Positions 9,496 to 20,319 of a stretch of DNA of 64,000 nucleotides are shown in pieces; the stretch's first letter is position 1, and the number at the start of each line of letters is the position of its first letter. The translations under genes were made by a program, and so were the position numbers. Source of the DNA: Pantoea nemavictus (lineage in GTDB: Bacteria > Pseudomonadota > Gammaproteobacteria > Enterobacterales > Enterobacteriaceae); NCBI RefSeq assembly GCF_037479095.1, contig NZ_JBBGZW010000001.1, positions 1,612,001 through 1,676,000 of the forward strand. The letters are read 5' to 3'. The notes beneath the pieces are model-generated. The model had not been told where the DNA came from. It searched no databases and was given only the letters and a program-made list of their open reading frames with translations.

Positions 9496-11427
9496 ATGAA
9501 GCGTCTTTCTCTCAGCGCCATGGGTCTCGGATTTAAGCTGTCTGTATTGACGTCTTTGAGCGTGGCAATTGTGCTATTTACTCTGACCTTAACCCTGAGC
9601 CATAACGCCGCACGTCAGCTGGAACAGTTGGCAATCGACGATATGCAGAATCAGGTGCAAGGCATTAATGAAATGGCCACCATGTTCAACGCCACGTTGT
9701 CAGAAGAGGTGGCGAATTACACCAAACTGTTCCAGAGCTTTTTGCCTAAACGCTTTAGTCGCGACGAAAGCGAGCGCATTCAGGTGGGCGAATTCAGTAC
9801 GCCAACGCTGCGTGCCGGGTTGAAAACCCTCAACCTCGATCAAATCGCGGTTGATGACTTCCTCGATCGCACCGGCGCGGTCTCCACTATCTTCGTGCGC
9901 GACGGTGAGGATTATGTGCGTATCTCCACCTCGCTGAAAAAAGAGGATGGCAGCCGGGCGATTGGTACCAAACTGGATCGCAGCAGCGCGGCCTGGCGCA
10001 GCGTCAATCAGGGCACGGTGTATCGTGGCCTGGCGACGCTGTTTGGCCACCGTTACATCACGCAGTATCAGCCGGTGCAGGATAGCAGCGGCGCGGTGAT
10101 CGCTATCCTGTTCGTTGGCGTACAGATTGACGCGCAGTACGCGTTGATGCGGGATAAAGTGCTGGCGCGTCACTTGGGCGACAGCGGCACCTTCTCGGTA
10201 CTCAATGGTGCGCCGGGCAGCAGCCAGGGCCAATATCTGTTTGATCGTCATGCTGAAGGTAAACTGCCGCGCTGGGATCGCGCTACGCAGCAGCAACTGC
10301 TCAGCCAGCCGAAAGGTGTGGTGGCGGTTGAACTCGATGGCGAAACCAAACTGCTGGCATGGCAGCAGCTGCCGGGCTGGAACTGGATTATCGCCGGTGA
10401 AGTGAGCCGTGCCAGCCTGCTGGCGCCAATCACCCACAGCCGCAACCTGTTTATGGCGATGGGTCTGGCGCTGGTAATTGCCTTTGCCATTGGCTTTATG
10501 TGGTACAGCCGCCGCGCCATTACCCGTCCGCTACAGCAGGTGATTCATCTGGCGGAACAGTATGCTGCCGGTAATCTGCAGGCGCATCTCGACTCCTCAC
10601 GTCGTGATGAAATCGGTCAGCTGGTTAGCGCGATTAATGGCATTGGCGATGGATTGGAGAAAGTCGTCAGCCAGGTGCGCTCGGCCGCGCGTGAGATCAG
10701 CAGCGGCACCGACACCATCGCCGCCAGCAGCTCTAGCATCAGCGAACAAATTGGTCGCCAGGCCAGCAGCGTGGAGGAAACCTCGGCCAGCATGGAGCAG
10801 TTTGGTGCTACGGTGGCGCAAACCGCAGCCAACGTACGTCAGGCAATGGCGCTGGTGGGTGAAGCAGCCAATACCGTGAATCATGGCGGAAGCACCGTGG
10901 CACGTTCGGTGGAAACCATGTCGGAGATTCGCGTGGCGTCGCAGAGTATCGCCGATATCACCCATGTGATTGAGTCGATCGCGTTCCAGACCAACATTCT
11001 GGCGTTGAATGCCGCCGTTGAGGCCGCACGCGCCGGTGAACACGGCAAAGGCTTCGCGGTAGTGGCGGCAGAAGTACGTGCGCTGGCGCAGCGCAGTGCA
11101 ACGGCGGCTAAAGAGATCGATGGCTTGATTGCCAGCTCAATCGATAAAGTGGCGGCCGGGCATACGCTGTCGGAGCAAACGCGCGATGCGATGAGTCATA
11201 TCGTCAATCATATCGAGCAGGTTAAGACGTTGATGGGTGAGATCAATATCGCTGCGCAGGAACAGGCGGCGGGGATTGGTCAGGTTAATCTGGCGATGAA
11301 TCACATCAGCCAGGCAACGCATCAAAGCAGCGATATGATTAACCAATCGGAAACCACGGCTAATCATCTGAGCAAAAAAGGCCATCATCTGACACAGCTG
11401 GTAAGCATTTTTCATCTGAAGGACTAA
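9496..11427 (+). CDS. methyl-accepting chemotaxis protein with Cache sensor domain
   Basis: A 643-residue chemoreceptor. Transmembrane helix 1 spans about residues 12-33. A large periplasmic region (about 34-315) looks like a Cache3/Cache2 fusion ([42 protein letters not shown]). Helix 2 (about 320-337), a HAMP domain and a signalling domain follow, with the kinase-contact tip [20 protein letters not shown] at about 496-515. There is no C-terminal NWETF-type pentapeptide, so adaptation enzymes may need help from other receptors. The ligand cannot be read from sequence. I chose ATG 9496 (AAAGG upstream). E. coli has no receptor here. Confidence 0.93.
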   Translation: MKRLSLSAMGLGFKLSVLTSLSVAIVLFTLTLTLSHNAARQLEQLAIDDMQNQVQGINEMATMFNATLSEEVANYTKLFQSFLPKRFSRDESERIQVGEFSTPTLRAGLKTLNLDQIAVDDFLDRTGAVSTIFVRDGEDYVRISTSLKKEDGSRAIGTKLDRSSAAWRSVNQGTVYRGLATLFGHRYITQYQPVQDSSGAVIAILFVGVQIDAQYALMRDKVLARHLGDSGTFSVLNGAPGSSQGQYLFDRHAEGKLPRWDRATQQQLLSQPKGVVAVELDGETKLLAWQQLPGWNWIIAGEVSRASLLAPITHSRNLFMAMGLALVIAFAIGFMWYSRRAITRPLQQVIHLAEQYAAGNLQAHLDSSRRDEIGQLVSAINGIGDGLEKVVSQVRSAAREISSGTDTIAASSSSISEQIGRQASSVEETSASMEQFGATVAQTAANVRQAMALVGEAANTVNHGGSTVARSVETMSEIRVASQSIADITHVIESIAFQTNILALNAAVEAARAGEHGKGFAVVAAEVRALAQRSATAAKEIDGLIASSIDKVAAGHTLSEQTRDAMSHIVNHIEQVKTLMGEINIAAQEQAAGIGQVNLAMNHISQATHQSSDMINQSETTANHLSKKGHHLTQLVSIFHLKD

Positions 11428-11435
11428 AAACACGG

Positions 11436-11470
11436 GGAAGATGGCATACACTTGAGCCATCTTCCTCCTT
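11436..11470 (+). terminator. hairpin after the chemoreceptor gene
   Basis: A perfect 10-bp stem GGAAGATGGC/GCCATCTTCC with a 10-base loop is followed by TCCTT. It ends 12 bases before the bsmA ATG, so it may end the chemoreceptor transcript or sit in the bsmA leader. Confidence 0.5.
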
Positions 11471-11481
11471 CTGGAGTTGCT

Positions 11482-11808
11482 ATGCGTACTCTCTTTCTGA
11501 CGTTGACTCTGCTGCTCAGCGGCTGCGCTGCTTTCACCACCACACCACAAGCACCGCCGTCACCGGGCAGTCAGGCGCAGGAAATTTCGCGCGCGCAGAG
11601 TTCCGGTCTGCCAAAACTGGGCAATATCACCGCCACCACGCGTGGTTCGCCGGATGATGCTCAACGTGCCATTGCCGCCAAAGCCAATCAGGCGGGCGCG
11701 GTCTATTATCAAATTGTAATGCTGGATGAGACCACTATTCCCAGCTTCTGGTACGCCACCGCCATTCTGTATGGTGCGCCATCAGCCAGCACTGGAGCGC
11801 AACAGTAA
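11482..11808 (+). CDS. bsmA: BsmA, DUF1471 lipoprotein of biofilm/peroxide stress
   Basis: A 108-residue lipoprotein: the signal peptide ends in the lipobox LLSGC (Cys at residue 14), followed by a Pro-rich linker and a DUF1471 (YhcN/BhsA-type) domain with AQRAIAAKANQAGAVYYQIV. E. coli BsmA (YjfO) is linked to biofilm stress and peroxide resistance. Start ATG 11482 has CTGGAG upstream. Its last 27 bases overlap the 3' end of the convergent aidB gene. Confidence 0.85.
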   Translation: MRTLFLTLTLLLSGCAAFTTTPQAPPSPGSQAQEISRAQSSGLPKLGNITATTRGSPDDAQRAIAAKANQAGAVYYQIVMLDETTIPSFWYATAILYGAPSASTGAQQ

Positions 11809-13410
11809 GCGCGCGCAGAGATCGTCAGTTAAGGCGCGTTTGCCGCGCATATCGAGGTGCTGCTGACACCAGCCATCAGCCAACGGCGGTTCGGCCACTT
11901 TTAGCAGGATCGCAGCACTGGCCAGTAATAACAGTTCACGCGTGACGTCTCGCGCCTGCTCTTCCCGCACATGGGCGAGCTGCAAACGCAGCTGGCGCCA
12001 GCGGCGATCGAAATGGCGATTGCTGCCTTTAACCGCATCAAATTCATCATGCAGCATGGCTATCACTTCAGAATGGCGCCCCATCACACGCAGTACATCA
12101 AGGCACATGACGTTGCCAGAGCCTTCCCAGATGCTGTTAACAGGCATTTCACGATACAGCCGCGGCAGTTCGCTCTCTTCGCAGTAGCCGATGCCGCCCA
12201 GCGCTTCCATCGCTTCCGCCACAAAGGGCATCCCCGCCTGGCAGACGACGAACTTAGCGGCGGGTGTGAACAAGCGGGCATATAAGCGTTCATGTTCGCT
12301 GGCGGGCGTTGACCAGGCGCGAGCCAGACGCATTAGCAGCGCGGTTTGCCCTTCCAGCTGCAGCGCCTGCTGCGCCAGCACTGCGCGCATCAGCGGCTGA
12401 TCAATAAGGTTTTTGCCCATCACCTGGCGCTGCTGCGCATGATAGATGGCAATCGATAGCGCCCGGCGCATCTGCCCATGGCTACCTAACGCGCAGTCGA
12501 AGCGCGTCATGCCGCCCATTTTCAGGATCAGCCGCACGCCGTCGCCCTCTTCGCCCATCAGCCAACCCACCGCATCCTGAAACTCCACTTCAGCACTGGC
12601 GTTGGAGCGATTACCGAGTTTGTCTTTGAGACGTTCAATGCGAATCGCGTTGCGCGTGCCGTCCGGCAGCAGGCGTGGCAGGAAGAAGCAGCTCAGTCCT
12701 TGCGGGGTTTGCGCCAAAATCAGATGCGCATCGCTTTGCGGCACGGAGAAAAACCATTTGTGACCGGTGATGCGATACGCTGCGCCCGGCCCGCGCACGC
12801 CAAGTGGTTCAGCGCGCGTGGTGTTGCTCAACACATCGGTGCCGCCCTGCTTTTCCGTCATGCCCATGCCAATTAATAGGCCGCGTTTCTTATTGCCCGG
12901 CAGATGATGCGCATCGTAGCGATCGCTGAGCAAGGCTTCGCGCCAGTCAGCATAAGGTTCTGGCAGATGATTCTGCAGCAGTGGAATGGCGGCGTGCGTC
13001 ATGGTCACCGGGCACAGCGAGCCCGCTTCGACCTGGGCATGCAGGATAAATCTGGCGGTACGCGCCACCATCGCCTGCGGCTGTACATCGGGCTGCCAGC
13101 TGAGATTGTGCAGCCGGCTGGCACACAGTCCCTGCATCAGCAGATGCCATGCTGGATGAAAACGTACTTCGTCGAGACGCTCCCCGCGCGCGTTGTAGCG
13201 CAGCAGCTCCGGCGCTTCGACGTTAGCCAATCGCCCCAATTCAAGGGATTCGGCACTGCCCAGCTGCAGCCCAACGGAAGCCAGCCATTCGCGGCCCCAG
13301 CTGGCGCCTTCGCGTACCACTGCCTCGCACAAGGCGCTATCGCGGGTAAACAGATTGCTGTTGCTGAGCGGCTGGGGCTGATTGAATACGGTGTGGGTGT
13401 GCCAATTCAT
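11782..13410 (-). CDS. aidB: AidB, acyl-CoA-dehydrogenase-like alkylation-response protein
   Basis: A 542-residue flavoprotein, full length (E. coli 541), highly similar throughout: TEKQGGTDV, GHKWFFSVPQSDAHL, GGIGYCEESELPRLYREMPVNSIWEGSGN and a Lys/Arg-rich DNA-binding C-terminal part. In E. coli AidB is induced by Ada during alkylation stress and binds DNA; isovaleryl-CoA dehydrogenase activity is weak. It follows rlmB by 83 bases on the same strand, so it may be read with nsrR-rnr-rlmB. A strong hairpin covers its ribosome-binding site. The 3' end overlaps bsmA. Confidence 0.95.
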   Translation of the reverse strand: MNWHTHTVFNQPQPLSNSNLFTRDSALCEAVVREGASWGREWLASVGLQLGSAESLELGRLANVEAPELLRYNARGERLDEVRFHPAWHLLMQGLCASRLHNLSWQPDVQPQAMVARTARFILHAQVEAGSLCPVTMTHAAIPLLQNHLPEPYADWREALLSDRYDAHHLPGNKKRGLLIGMGMTEKQGGTDVLSNTTRAEPLGVRGPGAAYRITGHKWFFSVPQSDAHLILAQTPQGLSCFFLPRLLPDGTRNAIRIERLKDKLGNRSNASAEVEFQDAVGWLMGEEGDGVRLILKMGGMTRFDCALGSHGQMRRALSIAIYHAQQRQVMGKNLIDQPLMRAVLAQQALQLEGQTALLMRLARAWSTPASEHERLYARLFTPAAKFVVCQAGMPFVAEAMEALGGIGYCEESELPRLYREMPVNSIWEGSGNVMCLDVLRVMGRHSEVIAMLHDEFDAVKGSNRHFDRRWRQLRLQLAHVREEQARDVTRELLLLASAAILLKVAEPPLADGWCQQHLDMRGKRALTDDLCARLLLRSSAG

Positions 13411-13416
13411 ACATCG

Positions 13417-13451
13417 TCCTCCTCATACTCATTTTTTAAGTATGAAGAGGA
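13417..13451 (-). promoter_or_regulatory. hairpin enclosing the aidB ribosome-binding site
   Basis: On the minus strand the arms TCCTCTTCATACT and AGTATGAGGAGGA pair over 13 positions (one T-G wobble) around a 9-base AT-rich loop. The 3' arm is the AGGAGGA Shine-Dalgarno sequence, 6 bases before the aidB ATG. In RNA it would hide the ribosome-binding site. It lacks a following T run, so it does not look like a terminator of rlmB. Confidence 0.6.
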
Positions 13452-13493
13452 TGTGCAGTTACGTCTGGTACAAAAACTATTTTGCGGTGGGGA

Positions 13494-14228
13494 TCACGCC
13501 TGACGCTGACGAACGGCCTCGAACAGACAAACGCCGGTGGCCACAGATACGTTCAGTGACGAGACGCTACCTGCCATTGGGATGCTAATTAGCTCATCAC
13601 AGTGTTCACGCGTGAGACGACGCATACCTTCACCTTCCGCGCCCATCACCAGCGCCATCGGGCCGGTCATTTTACTTTGATAAACGGTGTGATCGGCTTC
13701 ACCCGCAGTGCCGACCACCCAGACGTTGTATTCCTGCAGCAAACGCAGGGTACGCGCCAGGTTCGTCACCCGAATCAACGGTACGTTTTCTGCCGCGCCG
13801 CTGGCGACTTTCTTCGCCGTGGCGTTCAGCGGTGCTGCGCGGTCTTTCGGCACGATGACGGCATGCACGCCGGCAGCATCTGCGCTACGCAGGCATGCGC
13901 CAAGATTGTGCGGATCGGTAACACCATCCAGCACCAGCAGGAACGGCTTCTCCAGGCTCTGCAGCAGATCCGGCAGATCACCTTCCTGGTACTGCTTGCC
14001 CGGTTTCACGCGCGCCACAATCCCCTGATGCACGCCGCCTTCAACCTGGCTATCCAGCCATTGACGATTGGCAACCTGCACCGGAATTCCCTGAGCTTCC
14101 AATGCGAGGATCAGCGGCTGCAGGCGACGATCTTCGCGGCCTTTAAGGATAAAGACTTCCTGAAAACGCTGAGGATCGCGTTCCAGCAGCGCCTGCACGC
14201 TATGAATACCAAAAATTATTTCGCTCAT
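13494..14228 (-). CDS. rlmB: 23S rRNA (guanosine-2251-2'-O)-methyltransferase RlmB
   Basis: A 244-residue SPOUT methyltransferase (E. coli 243). The N-terminal substrate-binding domain begins [19 protein letters not shown]. The knotted C-terminal domain has motif 1 [16 protein letters not shown], motif 2 [12 protein letters not shown] and motif 3 [18 protein letters not shown]. It methylates G2251 in the P-loop of 23S rRNA. I chose the ATG at 14228 to match the family; an upstream in-frame ATG at 14297 lies in the palindrome region. It is the third gene of nsrR-rnr-rlmB. Confidence 0.96.
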   Translation of the reverse strand: MSEIIFGIHSVQALLERDPQRFQEVFILKGREDRRLQPLILALEAQGIPVQVANRQWLDSQVEGGVHQGIVARVKPGKQYQEGDLPDLLQSLEKPFLLVLDGVTDPHNLGACLRSADAAGVHAVIVPKDRAAPLNATAKKVASGAAENVPLIRVTNLARTLRLLQEYNVWVVGTAGEADHTVYQSKMTGPMALVMGAEGEGMRRLTREHCDELISIPMAGSVSSLNVSVATGVCLFEAVRQRQA

Positions 14229-14278
14229 TACTTTGCTCAAGGTTGGATTTGAATCATAAATACAGAGGCCGTTATTCA

Positions 14279-14298
14279 GGTGCGCATAAATGCGCACC
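14279..14298. repeat. palindrome with 9-bp arms (REP-like unit)
   Basis: GGTGCGCAT and ATGCGCACC are perfect arms around AA, in the 123-base gap between rnr and rlmB. The layout resembles the palindrome at 1786-1813. It would form a hairpin in the rnr-rlmB transcript. Confidence 0.55.
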
Positions 14299-14351
14299 TT
14301 TCACAAACACGTCGATGGTCTGTACGGTCGTCTTTAATGACGACCAAACAA

Positions 14352-16802
14352 TCAGGCTTCGCCAGGTTTCTTCTTCGACCCACGCTTAGCCTTGGTGGCG
14401 GCGGCGATTTTACGGGTTTTCTCCGAGACATTTTTGCCTTTTTTCTCGGTTTTGGCCGGTTTTTCAGCCACAGCAGGCTTTTTCTTCTCGCCGCGGAAGG
14501 CTGAATCAGGCTCGAAAGTCCCCTTTTTGCCGGCATCGCGACGACGTTTGGCTGGCGGTTTACCGCCACGCTTCTCACGCTCGCGCTCGGTTTTGCCTTC
14601 GCCACGTGGAACACGCTTGCTGGAGATCAGCGCGAAGTCGATTTTACGCTCGTCCATATGTACCGCATCAACGCGCACTTCAACCGCATCGCCAAGGCGA
14701 TAGGTACGGCCGCCAGACTCACCAATCAGGCGCTGGCCCACCGCATCGAAGCGATAATAGTCGTTATCCAGCGACGAAACATGTACCAAACCATCGATAA
14801 ACAGATCGTTGAGGCGCACAAAGAAACCAAAGCCAGTCACGCTGGAGATCACGCCGCTGAACACGTTGCCCACCTGATCCTGCATGAAATCACACTTCAG
14901 CCAATCGGCAACATCACGCGTGGCTTCATCAGCACGACGTTCCGTCAGCGAACAGTGTTGGCCCAGCTGCAGCATTTGCTGCATATCATAGTGATAACCG
15001 CCAGTTGGCGTAGTAATGCCATCCACTTCGCCCCGCTCTTTCGCCAGCAGATATTTGATGGCGCGATGCAGCAGCAGATCCGGATAGCGACGGATCGGCG
15101 AGGTAAAGTGCGCATATGAAGCCAGCGCCAGGCCGAAGTGACCGCGGTTTTCCGGATCGTAGACCGCCTGTTTCATCGAGCGCAGCAGCATGGTCTGCAG
15201 CATTTCTGCGTCTGGACGATCGGCAACTTGCTTCAGCAGATCGGCATAATCCGTAGGATGTGGCTTGGCACCGCCCGGCAGGCTTAAGCCCAGCTCGTTC
15301 AGCACGGTACGGAAGCTCTTGATGCTGTCTTCGCTTGGACGATCGTGATCGCGGAACAACGCAGGCTCTTCATTTTTCTCAACAAAACGCGCTGAGGCGA
15401 TGTTGGCGAGAATCATGCACTCTTCAATCAGCTTGTGCGCATCATTGCGTGAGGTGCGCTCGACGCGCTCAATACGACGCTCCGCGTTGAAGATAAACTT
15501 GGCTTCGTCGGTCTCAAACGAAATGCCGCCACGCTGCTCACGTGCAGTTTCCAGTACCTGGTACATGTTGTGTAGCTCATGCAGATGGGGAACCTGCGCT
15601 GCGTATTGTTCACACAGATCGGCATCACCTTGCAGAATGTTCCACACTTTGTTGTACGTCAGTCGCGCATGCGAATTCATCACCGCTTCATAGTGTTTGA
15701 AACCGGTGAGCTTGCCGCTGGAGGAGACGGTCATCTCACACACCATGCACAAACGATCAACCTGCGGATTCAGCGAGCACAAGCCGTTGGAGAGAATTTC
15801 CGGCAGCATCGGGATAACCTGCGATGGGAAATACACCGAGGTGCCGCGCTGATGCGCTTCATCATCCAGCGGCGTGCCCGGACGCACGTAATAACTTACA
15901 TCGGCAATCGCCACCCACAAGCGCCAGCCGCCACCGCGCTTCTTCTCGCAGAAAACGGCGTCATCAAAGTCGCGCGCATCTTCGCCATCAATGGTGACCA
16001 GCGGCAGCTTACGTAAATCAACGCGTCCTTTCTTCGCCTCTTCCGGCACGTCTTCTTTCAGCTTAGCGACCTGTTTTTCAACTTCTTCCGGCCAGGTATG
16101 CGGAATCTCATGGGTACGCACGGCCATATCCACGGCAAGGCTGGTGCCCATATCATCGCCAAGCAGTTCGGTAATTTTGCCAAGCGCTTTGTTGCGACGC
16201 GTGGCACGTTGAGTGATCTCAACCACCACTACCGAGCCCATGCGCGCGTTGAGCGTCTCTTCTTGCGGGATTAGGATGTCGAAGCTCAGACGGCTGTCAT
16301 CAGGCACCACAAAGCCGGTCCCCGCATCGGTAAAGTAGCGCCCAACGATCTGGCTGTTACGTGGCTCCAGCACGCGTACCACGCGCGCCTCGCGACGACC
16401 TTTACGATCGGCGCTGCCCGGCTGTGCCAGAATCACATCGCCATGCAGGCAGAACTTCATCTGCTCAGCTGAGAGATAGAAATCATCTTTCTGACCTTCA
16501 ACGCGCAGGAAGCCATAGCCATCACGATGGCCAATCACTTTGCCACGAATCAGATCCAGACGTTCTGGTAAGGCGTAACATTGACGGCGAGTAAACACCA
16601 ACTGACCATCACGCTCCATGGCGCGTAGACGGCGGCGCAGCGCTTCCAGCTGCTCTTCGCTGGTGATATTCAGTTCCTGCGCGATGTCATCGCGGTTTGT
16701 TGGTTTTTCCCGTTTCTCAAGCAGAGCCAGAATGAACTCACGGCTCGGAATAGGGTTTTCGTATTTTTCAGCTTCTCTATCCTGAAAAGGATCTTTTGAC
16801 AT
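14352..16802 (-). CDS. rnr: ribonuclease R
   Basis: An 816-residue 3'-5' exoribonuclease of the RNB family (E. coli 813). Domains in order: helix-turn-helix (about 25-90), two cold-shock domains, the RNB catalytic domain with the acidic cluster [15 protein letters not shown], an S1 domain (about 640-725), and a long Lys/Arg-rich tail ([17 protein letters not shown] and beyond). RNase R degrades structured RNA and has a role in ribosome and tmRNA quality control. ATG 16802 has GGAGG upstream. It starts 16 bases after nsrR. Confidence 0.97.
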   Translation of the reverse strand: MSKDPFQDREAEKYENPIPSREFILALLEKREKPTNRDDIAQELNITSEEQLEALRRRLRAMERDGQLVFTRRQCYALPERLDLIRGKVIGHRDGYGFLRVEGQKDDFYLSAEQMKFCLHGDVILAQPGSADRKGRREARVVRVLEPRNSQIVGRYFTDAGTGFVVPDDSRLSFDILIPQEETLNARMGSVVVVEITQRATRRNKALGKITELLGDDMGTSLAVDMAVRTHEIPHTWPEEVEKQVAKLKEDVPEEAKKGRVDLRKLPLVTIDGEDARDFDDAVFCEKKRGGGWRLWVAIADVSYYVRPGTPLDDEAHQRGTSVYFPSQVIPMLPEILSNGLCSLNPQVDRLCMVCEMTVSSSGKLTGFKHYEAVMNSHARLTYNKVWNILQGDADLCEQYAAQVPHLHELHNMYQVLETAREQRGGISFETDEAKFIFNAERRIERVERTSRNDAHKLIEECMILANIASARFVEKNEEPALFRDHDRPSEDSIKSFRTVLNELGLSLPGGAKPHPTDYADLLKQVADRPDAEMLQTMLLRSMKQAVYDPENRGHFGLALASYAHFTSPIRRYPDLLLHRAIKYLLAKERGEVDGITTPTGGYHYDMQQMLQLGQHCSLTERRADEATRDVADWLKCDFMQDQVGNVFSGVISSVTGFGFFVRLNDLFIDGLVHVSSLDNDYYRFDAVGQRLIGESGGRTYRLGDAVEVRVDAVHMDERKIDFALISSKRVPRGEGKTEREREKRGGKPPAKRRRDAGKKGTFEPDSAFRGEKKKPAVAEKPAKTEKKGKNVSEKTRKIAAATKAKRGSKKKPGEA

Positions 16803-16818
16803 TACGGTTCCTCCGATG

Positions 16819-17262
16819 TCATTTAATTTGGATTGCCACCGGCGGTTCGGACAATAAAAGTTGGTACAACGCATCGTTGTTTCTGACCAAATCGGCCAGC
16901 GTGTACCTGTCCAGTTCCTTGAGGAATAGCTGGACCGCATCGTGTAGCGCTTTACGCAAACGACAGGCTGGTGTGATGGAACACTCTTCGCAGTTCACGA
17001 GCTGCAAGGGCTCCATTTTTCTCACCACATCGCCAATCACGATTTTTTCCGGGTCCATGCCTAAACGAATTCCGCCGTTTTTACCGCGTGTTGCGGCGAC
17101 AAAGCCAGCCCGGCTAAGTTGGTTGATGATTTTAACCATATGGTTACGCGACACCCCGTAGGTATCGGTGACTTCGGTAATGTTAGTCTGCTTACCTTCC
17201 GGCAACGTCGCCATGTAAATCAGGGCACGCAGACCATAATCGGTAAAACTTGTTAGCTGCAC
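16819..17262 (-). CDS. nsrR: nitric-oxide-sensing Rrf2 repressor NsrR
   Basis: A 147-residue Rrf2 regulator with a winged helix ([19 protein letters not shown], recognition helix) and a cysteine cluster that holds the NO-sensitive Fe-S cluster. The cysteines are C91, C94 and C100 ([11 protein letters not shown]), spacing CX2CX5C. E. coli NsrR, as I recall it, has C91, C96 and C102, so two residues are missing here between the first two. The C-terminus is about 6 residues longer (PPVAIQIK). It heads nsrR-rnr-rlmB. Confidence 0.93.
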   Translation of the reverse strand: MQLTSFTDYGLRALIYMATLPEGKQTNITEVTDTYGVSRNHMVKIINQLSRAGFVAATRGKNGGIRLGMDPEKIVIGDVVRKMEPLQLVNCEECSITPACRLRKALHDAVQLFLKELDRYTLADLVRNNDALYQLLLSEPPVAIQIK

Positions 17263-17356
17263 ATAGACCTCAGTGAATCATCGGACGTTATGGTTATGCG
17301 CCGGTCGGCGTGATGTTTAAATATGATGATAAACCAGAGCGTGGTGGCCGGTGCGT

Positions 17357-17392
17357 TTTTTTCCTGCAAGTATCGATATTTGCAAGAAAAAA
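17357..17392. repeat. 36-bp imperfect palindrome upstream of nsrR
   Basis: Eighteen-base arms centred on ATCGAT pair at 16 of 18 positions, with T run outside on the left and A run outside on the right. It lies 95-130 bases before nsrR. Because the T run pairs with the A run it is not a standard terminator. It could be an operator or a cruciform. With the ERIC element it fills most of the 314-base nsrR/purA gap. Confidence 0.45.
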
Positions 17393-17418
17393 TAGAGTGA
17401 GTGGAGTCAAATATTGTC

Positions 17419-17546
17419 TATAGCCTAAATAATTCGAGCTGGAGGAAGGCGGCAAGTGGGTAAATCCCCAAGCGCTTACTCACGTAAGAGACTGGGGTGA
17501 GCACGCGCAGCCAACGCGCCTGCAGCTTGAAGTATTTAGGTTATAT
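17419..17546. repeat. ERIC element (copy 2)
   Basis: About 128 bases in the opposite orientation to copy 1: GAGGAAGGCGGCAAG, the core AATCCCCAAGCGCTTACTCA, GACTGGGGTGAGCAC and GCAGCCAACGCG. The ends (TATAGCCTAAATAATTCGAG and TTGAAGTATTTAGGTTATA) are inverted repeats. It lies between purA and nsrR on the shared coding strand. Confidence 0.9.
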
Positions 17547-17547
17547 T

Positions 17548-17570
17548 GAGGCCGGGCGATGCCCGGCCTC
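17548..17570 (-). terminator. hairpin after purA
   Basis: A perfect 10-bp stem GAGGCCGGGC/GCCCGGCCTC with a 3-base loop, 6 bases after the purA stop. The following minus-strand bases are AATATAACC, a poor T run, so termination may be Rho-assisted. Confidence 0.55.
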
Positions 17571-17576
17571 AAAAGA

Positions 17577-18896
<1,320 letters not shown>

Positions 18897-18906
18897 TTAA
18901 AAATGG

Positions 18907-18935
18907 ATTCTACCACCTGACTTTTACTCTTTCAG
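18907..18935 (-). promoter_or_regulatory. sigma-70 promoter of purA
   Basis: On the minus strand CTGAAA (4/6) and TAGAAT (5/6) are separated by 17 bases, ending 32 bases before the purA ATG. Confidence 0.55.
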
Positions 18936-18941
18936 CACTTT

Positions 18942-18957
18942 TAGCATACGATTGCGC
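18942..18957 (-). promoter_or_regulatory. PurR operator-like site upstream of purA
   Basis: GCGCAATCGTATGCTA on the minus strand matches the core CGCAAACGTTTGC of the PurR box at 11 of 13 positions, including the central CG. It lies just upstream of the -35 element of the purA promoter. E. coli purA is repressed by PurR. Confidence 0.6.
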
Positions 18958-19053
18958 TGTTTTTTGCCTGAGTTTTGCTCAGCTCACAACATGTTGGGTA
19001 CACAACGGCCATCAGACACAATTGAACCCCTGCGACCTCACATAATTTTTCAT

Positions 19054-19254
19054 TTACGATCGCGTATGCATGCTGATCATCGCGTAAATCACCACGCCAG
19101 CAACGACTAAACCACCGCCAAAACGATGCAAAAGGCGATCGGGTAACTGTGTCATTGCCAGTATCATGCGCCGCCAGGCTCGTGGCATAAACATCGGCCC
19201 AAGTCCTTCCAGCACCAAAACTAAAGCCAGCGCCATCCAGATGGTTGTGTTCAT
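19054..19254 (-). CDS. yjeT: DUF2065 small membrane protein YjeT
   Basis: A 66-residue protein with two hydrophobic helices (about residues 3-25 and 45-62), matching the DUF2065 family protein YjeT found between hflC and purA in enterobacteria. The family contains GLGPMFMPRAWRRM, as here. Function is unknown. It lies 57 bases downstream of hflC, beyond a strong terminator, so it needs read-through or its own promoter. Confidence 0.85.
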   Translation of the reverse strand: MNTTIWMALALVLVLEGLGPMFMPRAWRRMILAMTQLPDRLLHRFGGGLVVAGVVIYAMISMHTRS

Positions 19255-19263
19255 GATTTTTTC

Positions 19264-19294
19264 CCAAAAAAAAGGCCGACAACATTGTCGGCCT
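19264..19294 (-). terminator. strong intrinsic terminator of the hfq-hflXKC operon
   Basis: A perfect 10-bp stem AGGCCGACAA/TTGTCGGCCT (plus-strand order) is followed on the minus strand by an uninterrupted run of T residues (plus-strand A run at 19266-19273). It is 18 bases after the hflC stop. Confidence 0.85.
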
Positions 19295-19311
19295 GGACTT
19301 TATATCAGTTC

Positions 19312-20316
19312 TTAACGCGTGGCGTTAGAGGGCGCTTTCATATAGCGGAAGAAATCGCTATCCGGGCTCAATACCAACACATCCTGATTATCTGAGAAAC
19401 TATTCTCATAGGCACGCAGACTGCGGATAAAGGCGTAGAAATCCGGATCCTTGCTAAAGGCATCAGCAAACAGTTTTGCCGCTTCACCATCACCTTCACC
19501 CCGTGAAATCAGCGCTTCACGCTGAGCTTCTGCCAGCGTACGCGTCACCTGATAATCAGCCTGCGCACGCAGTTTTTCTGCCTCTTCCTGGCCTTGTGAA
19601 CGCTGACTACGCGCTACCGCTTCACGCTCGGCGCGCATACGGTTGTAGATCGCGTCAGACACTTCCGTTGGCAGGTTGATCTGCTTAATACGCACGTCGA
19701 CGACCTGGATACCCAACGCCGCCATGCTGTTCGGATTAGGTGCTGGTTCACTGCTGTTGGTTTCACGCTCTACACGTGCCGCCGCATTAGCAATCGCATC
19801 ATCCGCAGCTGGCGTCTGAACGTCATCATCATTGCCGGCGCTGCCGGTGTTGAGCGCATCACGCACGTCGGTGGTCAATCGACCACGCGAATCGGTCACG
19901 ATGTCTTTCACATCCAGACGGCCCATTTCAGAGCGCAGACGGTCACTGAACTTACGTTTCAGCAACACTTCGGCCTGAGAAACGTCGCCACCGCCGGTTG
20001 CCAGGTAGTAACGGCTGAAATCGCTGATGCGCCATTTGATGTAGGAATCAACGATCAGGTCTTTCTTCTCTTTGGTGACAAAACGGTCGGCCTGATTGTC
20101 CATGGTCTGAATGCGCGCATCCAATGACTTCATGGTTTCAATAAACGGAATCTTGAAATGCAGACCCGGTGCATACACCAGCGGTTTGTTTTCGTCATCA
20201 CGCAGAACCTTACCAAAGCGCAGCACGATGCCACGTTGGCCTTCCTGCACCACGAACAGTGACGCGTAAAGCACCACCAGCACTACAATAATTACGGCGA
20301 TGATTGGCTTACGCAT
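19312..20316 (-). CDS. hflC: HflC, SPFH protein of the FtsH modulator complex
   Basis: A 334-residue protein with a single N-terminal membrane anchor (about 5-22) and an SPFH/band-7 domain (EGQRGIVLRFG, LRDDENKPLVYAPGLHFKIPF). HflK and HflC alternate in a large periplasmic cage that surrounds FtsH hexamers and limits access of membrane-protein substrates. It begins 3 bases after hflK and shares its transcript. A low-complexity insertion (NTGSAGNDDDVQTPAADDA) sits in the middle of the SPFH region. Confidence 0.97.
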   Translation of the reverse strand: MRKPIIAVIIVVLVVLYASLFVVQEGQRGIVLRFGKVLRDDENKPLVYAPGLHFKIPFIETMKSLDARIQTMDNQADRFVTKEKKDLIVDSYIKWRISDFSRYYLATGGGDVSQAEVLLKRKFSDRLRSEMGRLDVKDIVTDSRGRLTTDVRDALNTGSAGNDDDVQTPAADDAIANAAARVERETNSSEPAPNPNSMAALGIQVVDVRIKQINLPTEVSDAIYNRMRAEREAVARSQRSQGQEEAEKLRAQADYQVTRTLAEAQREALISRGEGDGEAAKLFADAFSKDPDFYAFIRSLRAYENSFSDNQDVLVLSPDSDFFRYMKAPSNATR

Positions 20317-20319
20317 CGA

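Noticed and set aside
9700..10437. Long open frame on the minus strand inside the chemoreceptor gene
   Set aside because: It lacks a ribosome-binding site and recognisable motifs and is the antisense shadow of a GC-rich gene.
13602..14252. 216-codon plus-strand frame opposite rlmB
   Set aside because: Composition is that of an antisense frame, with many His, Arg and Cys residues and no family features.
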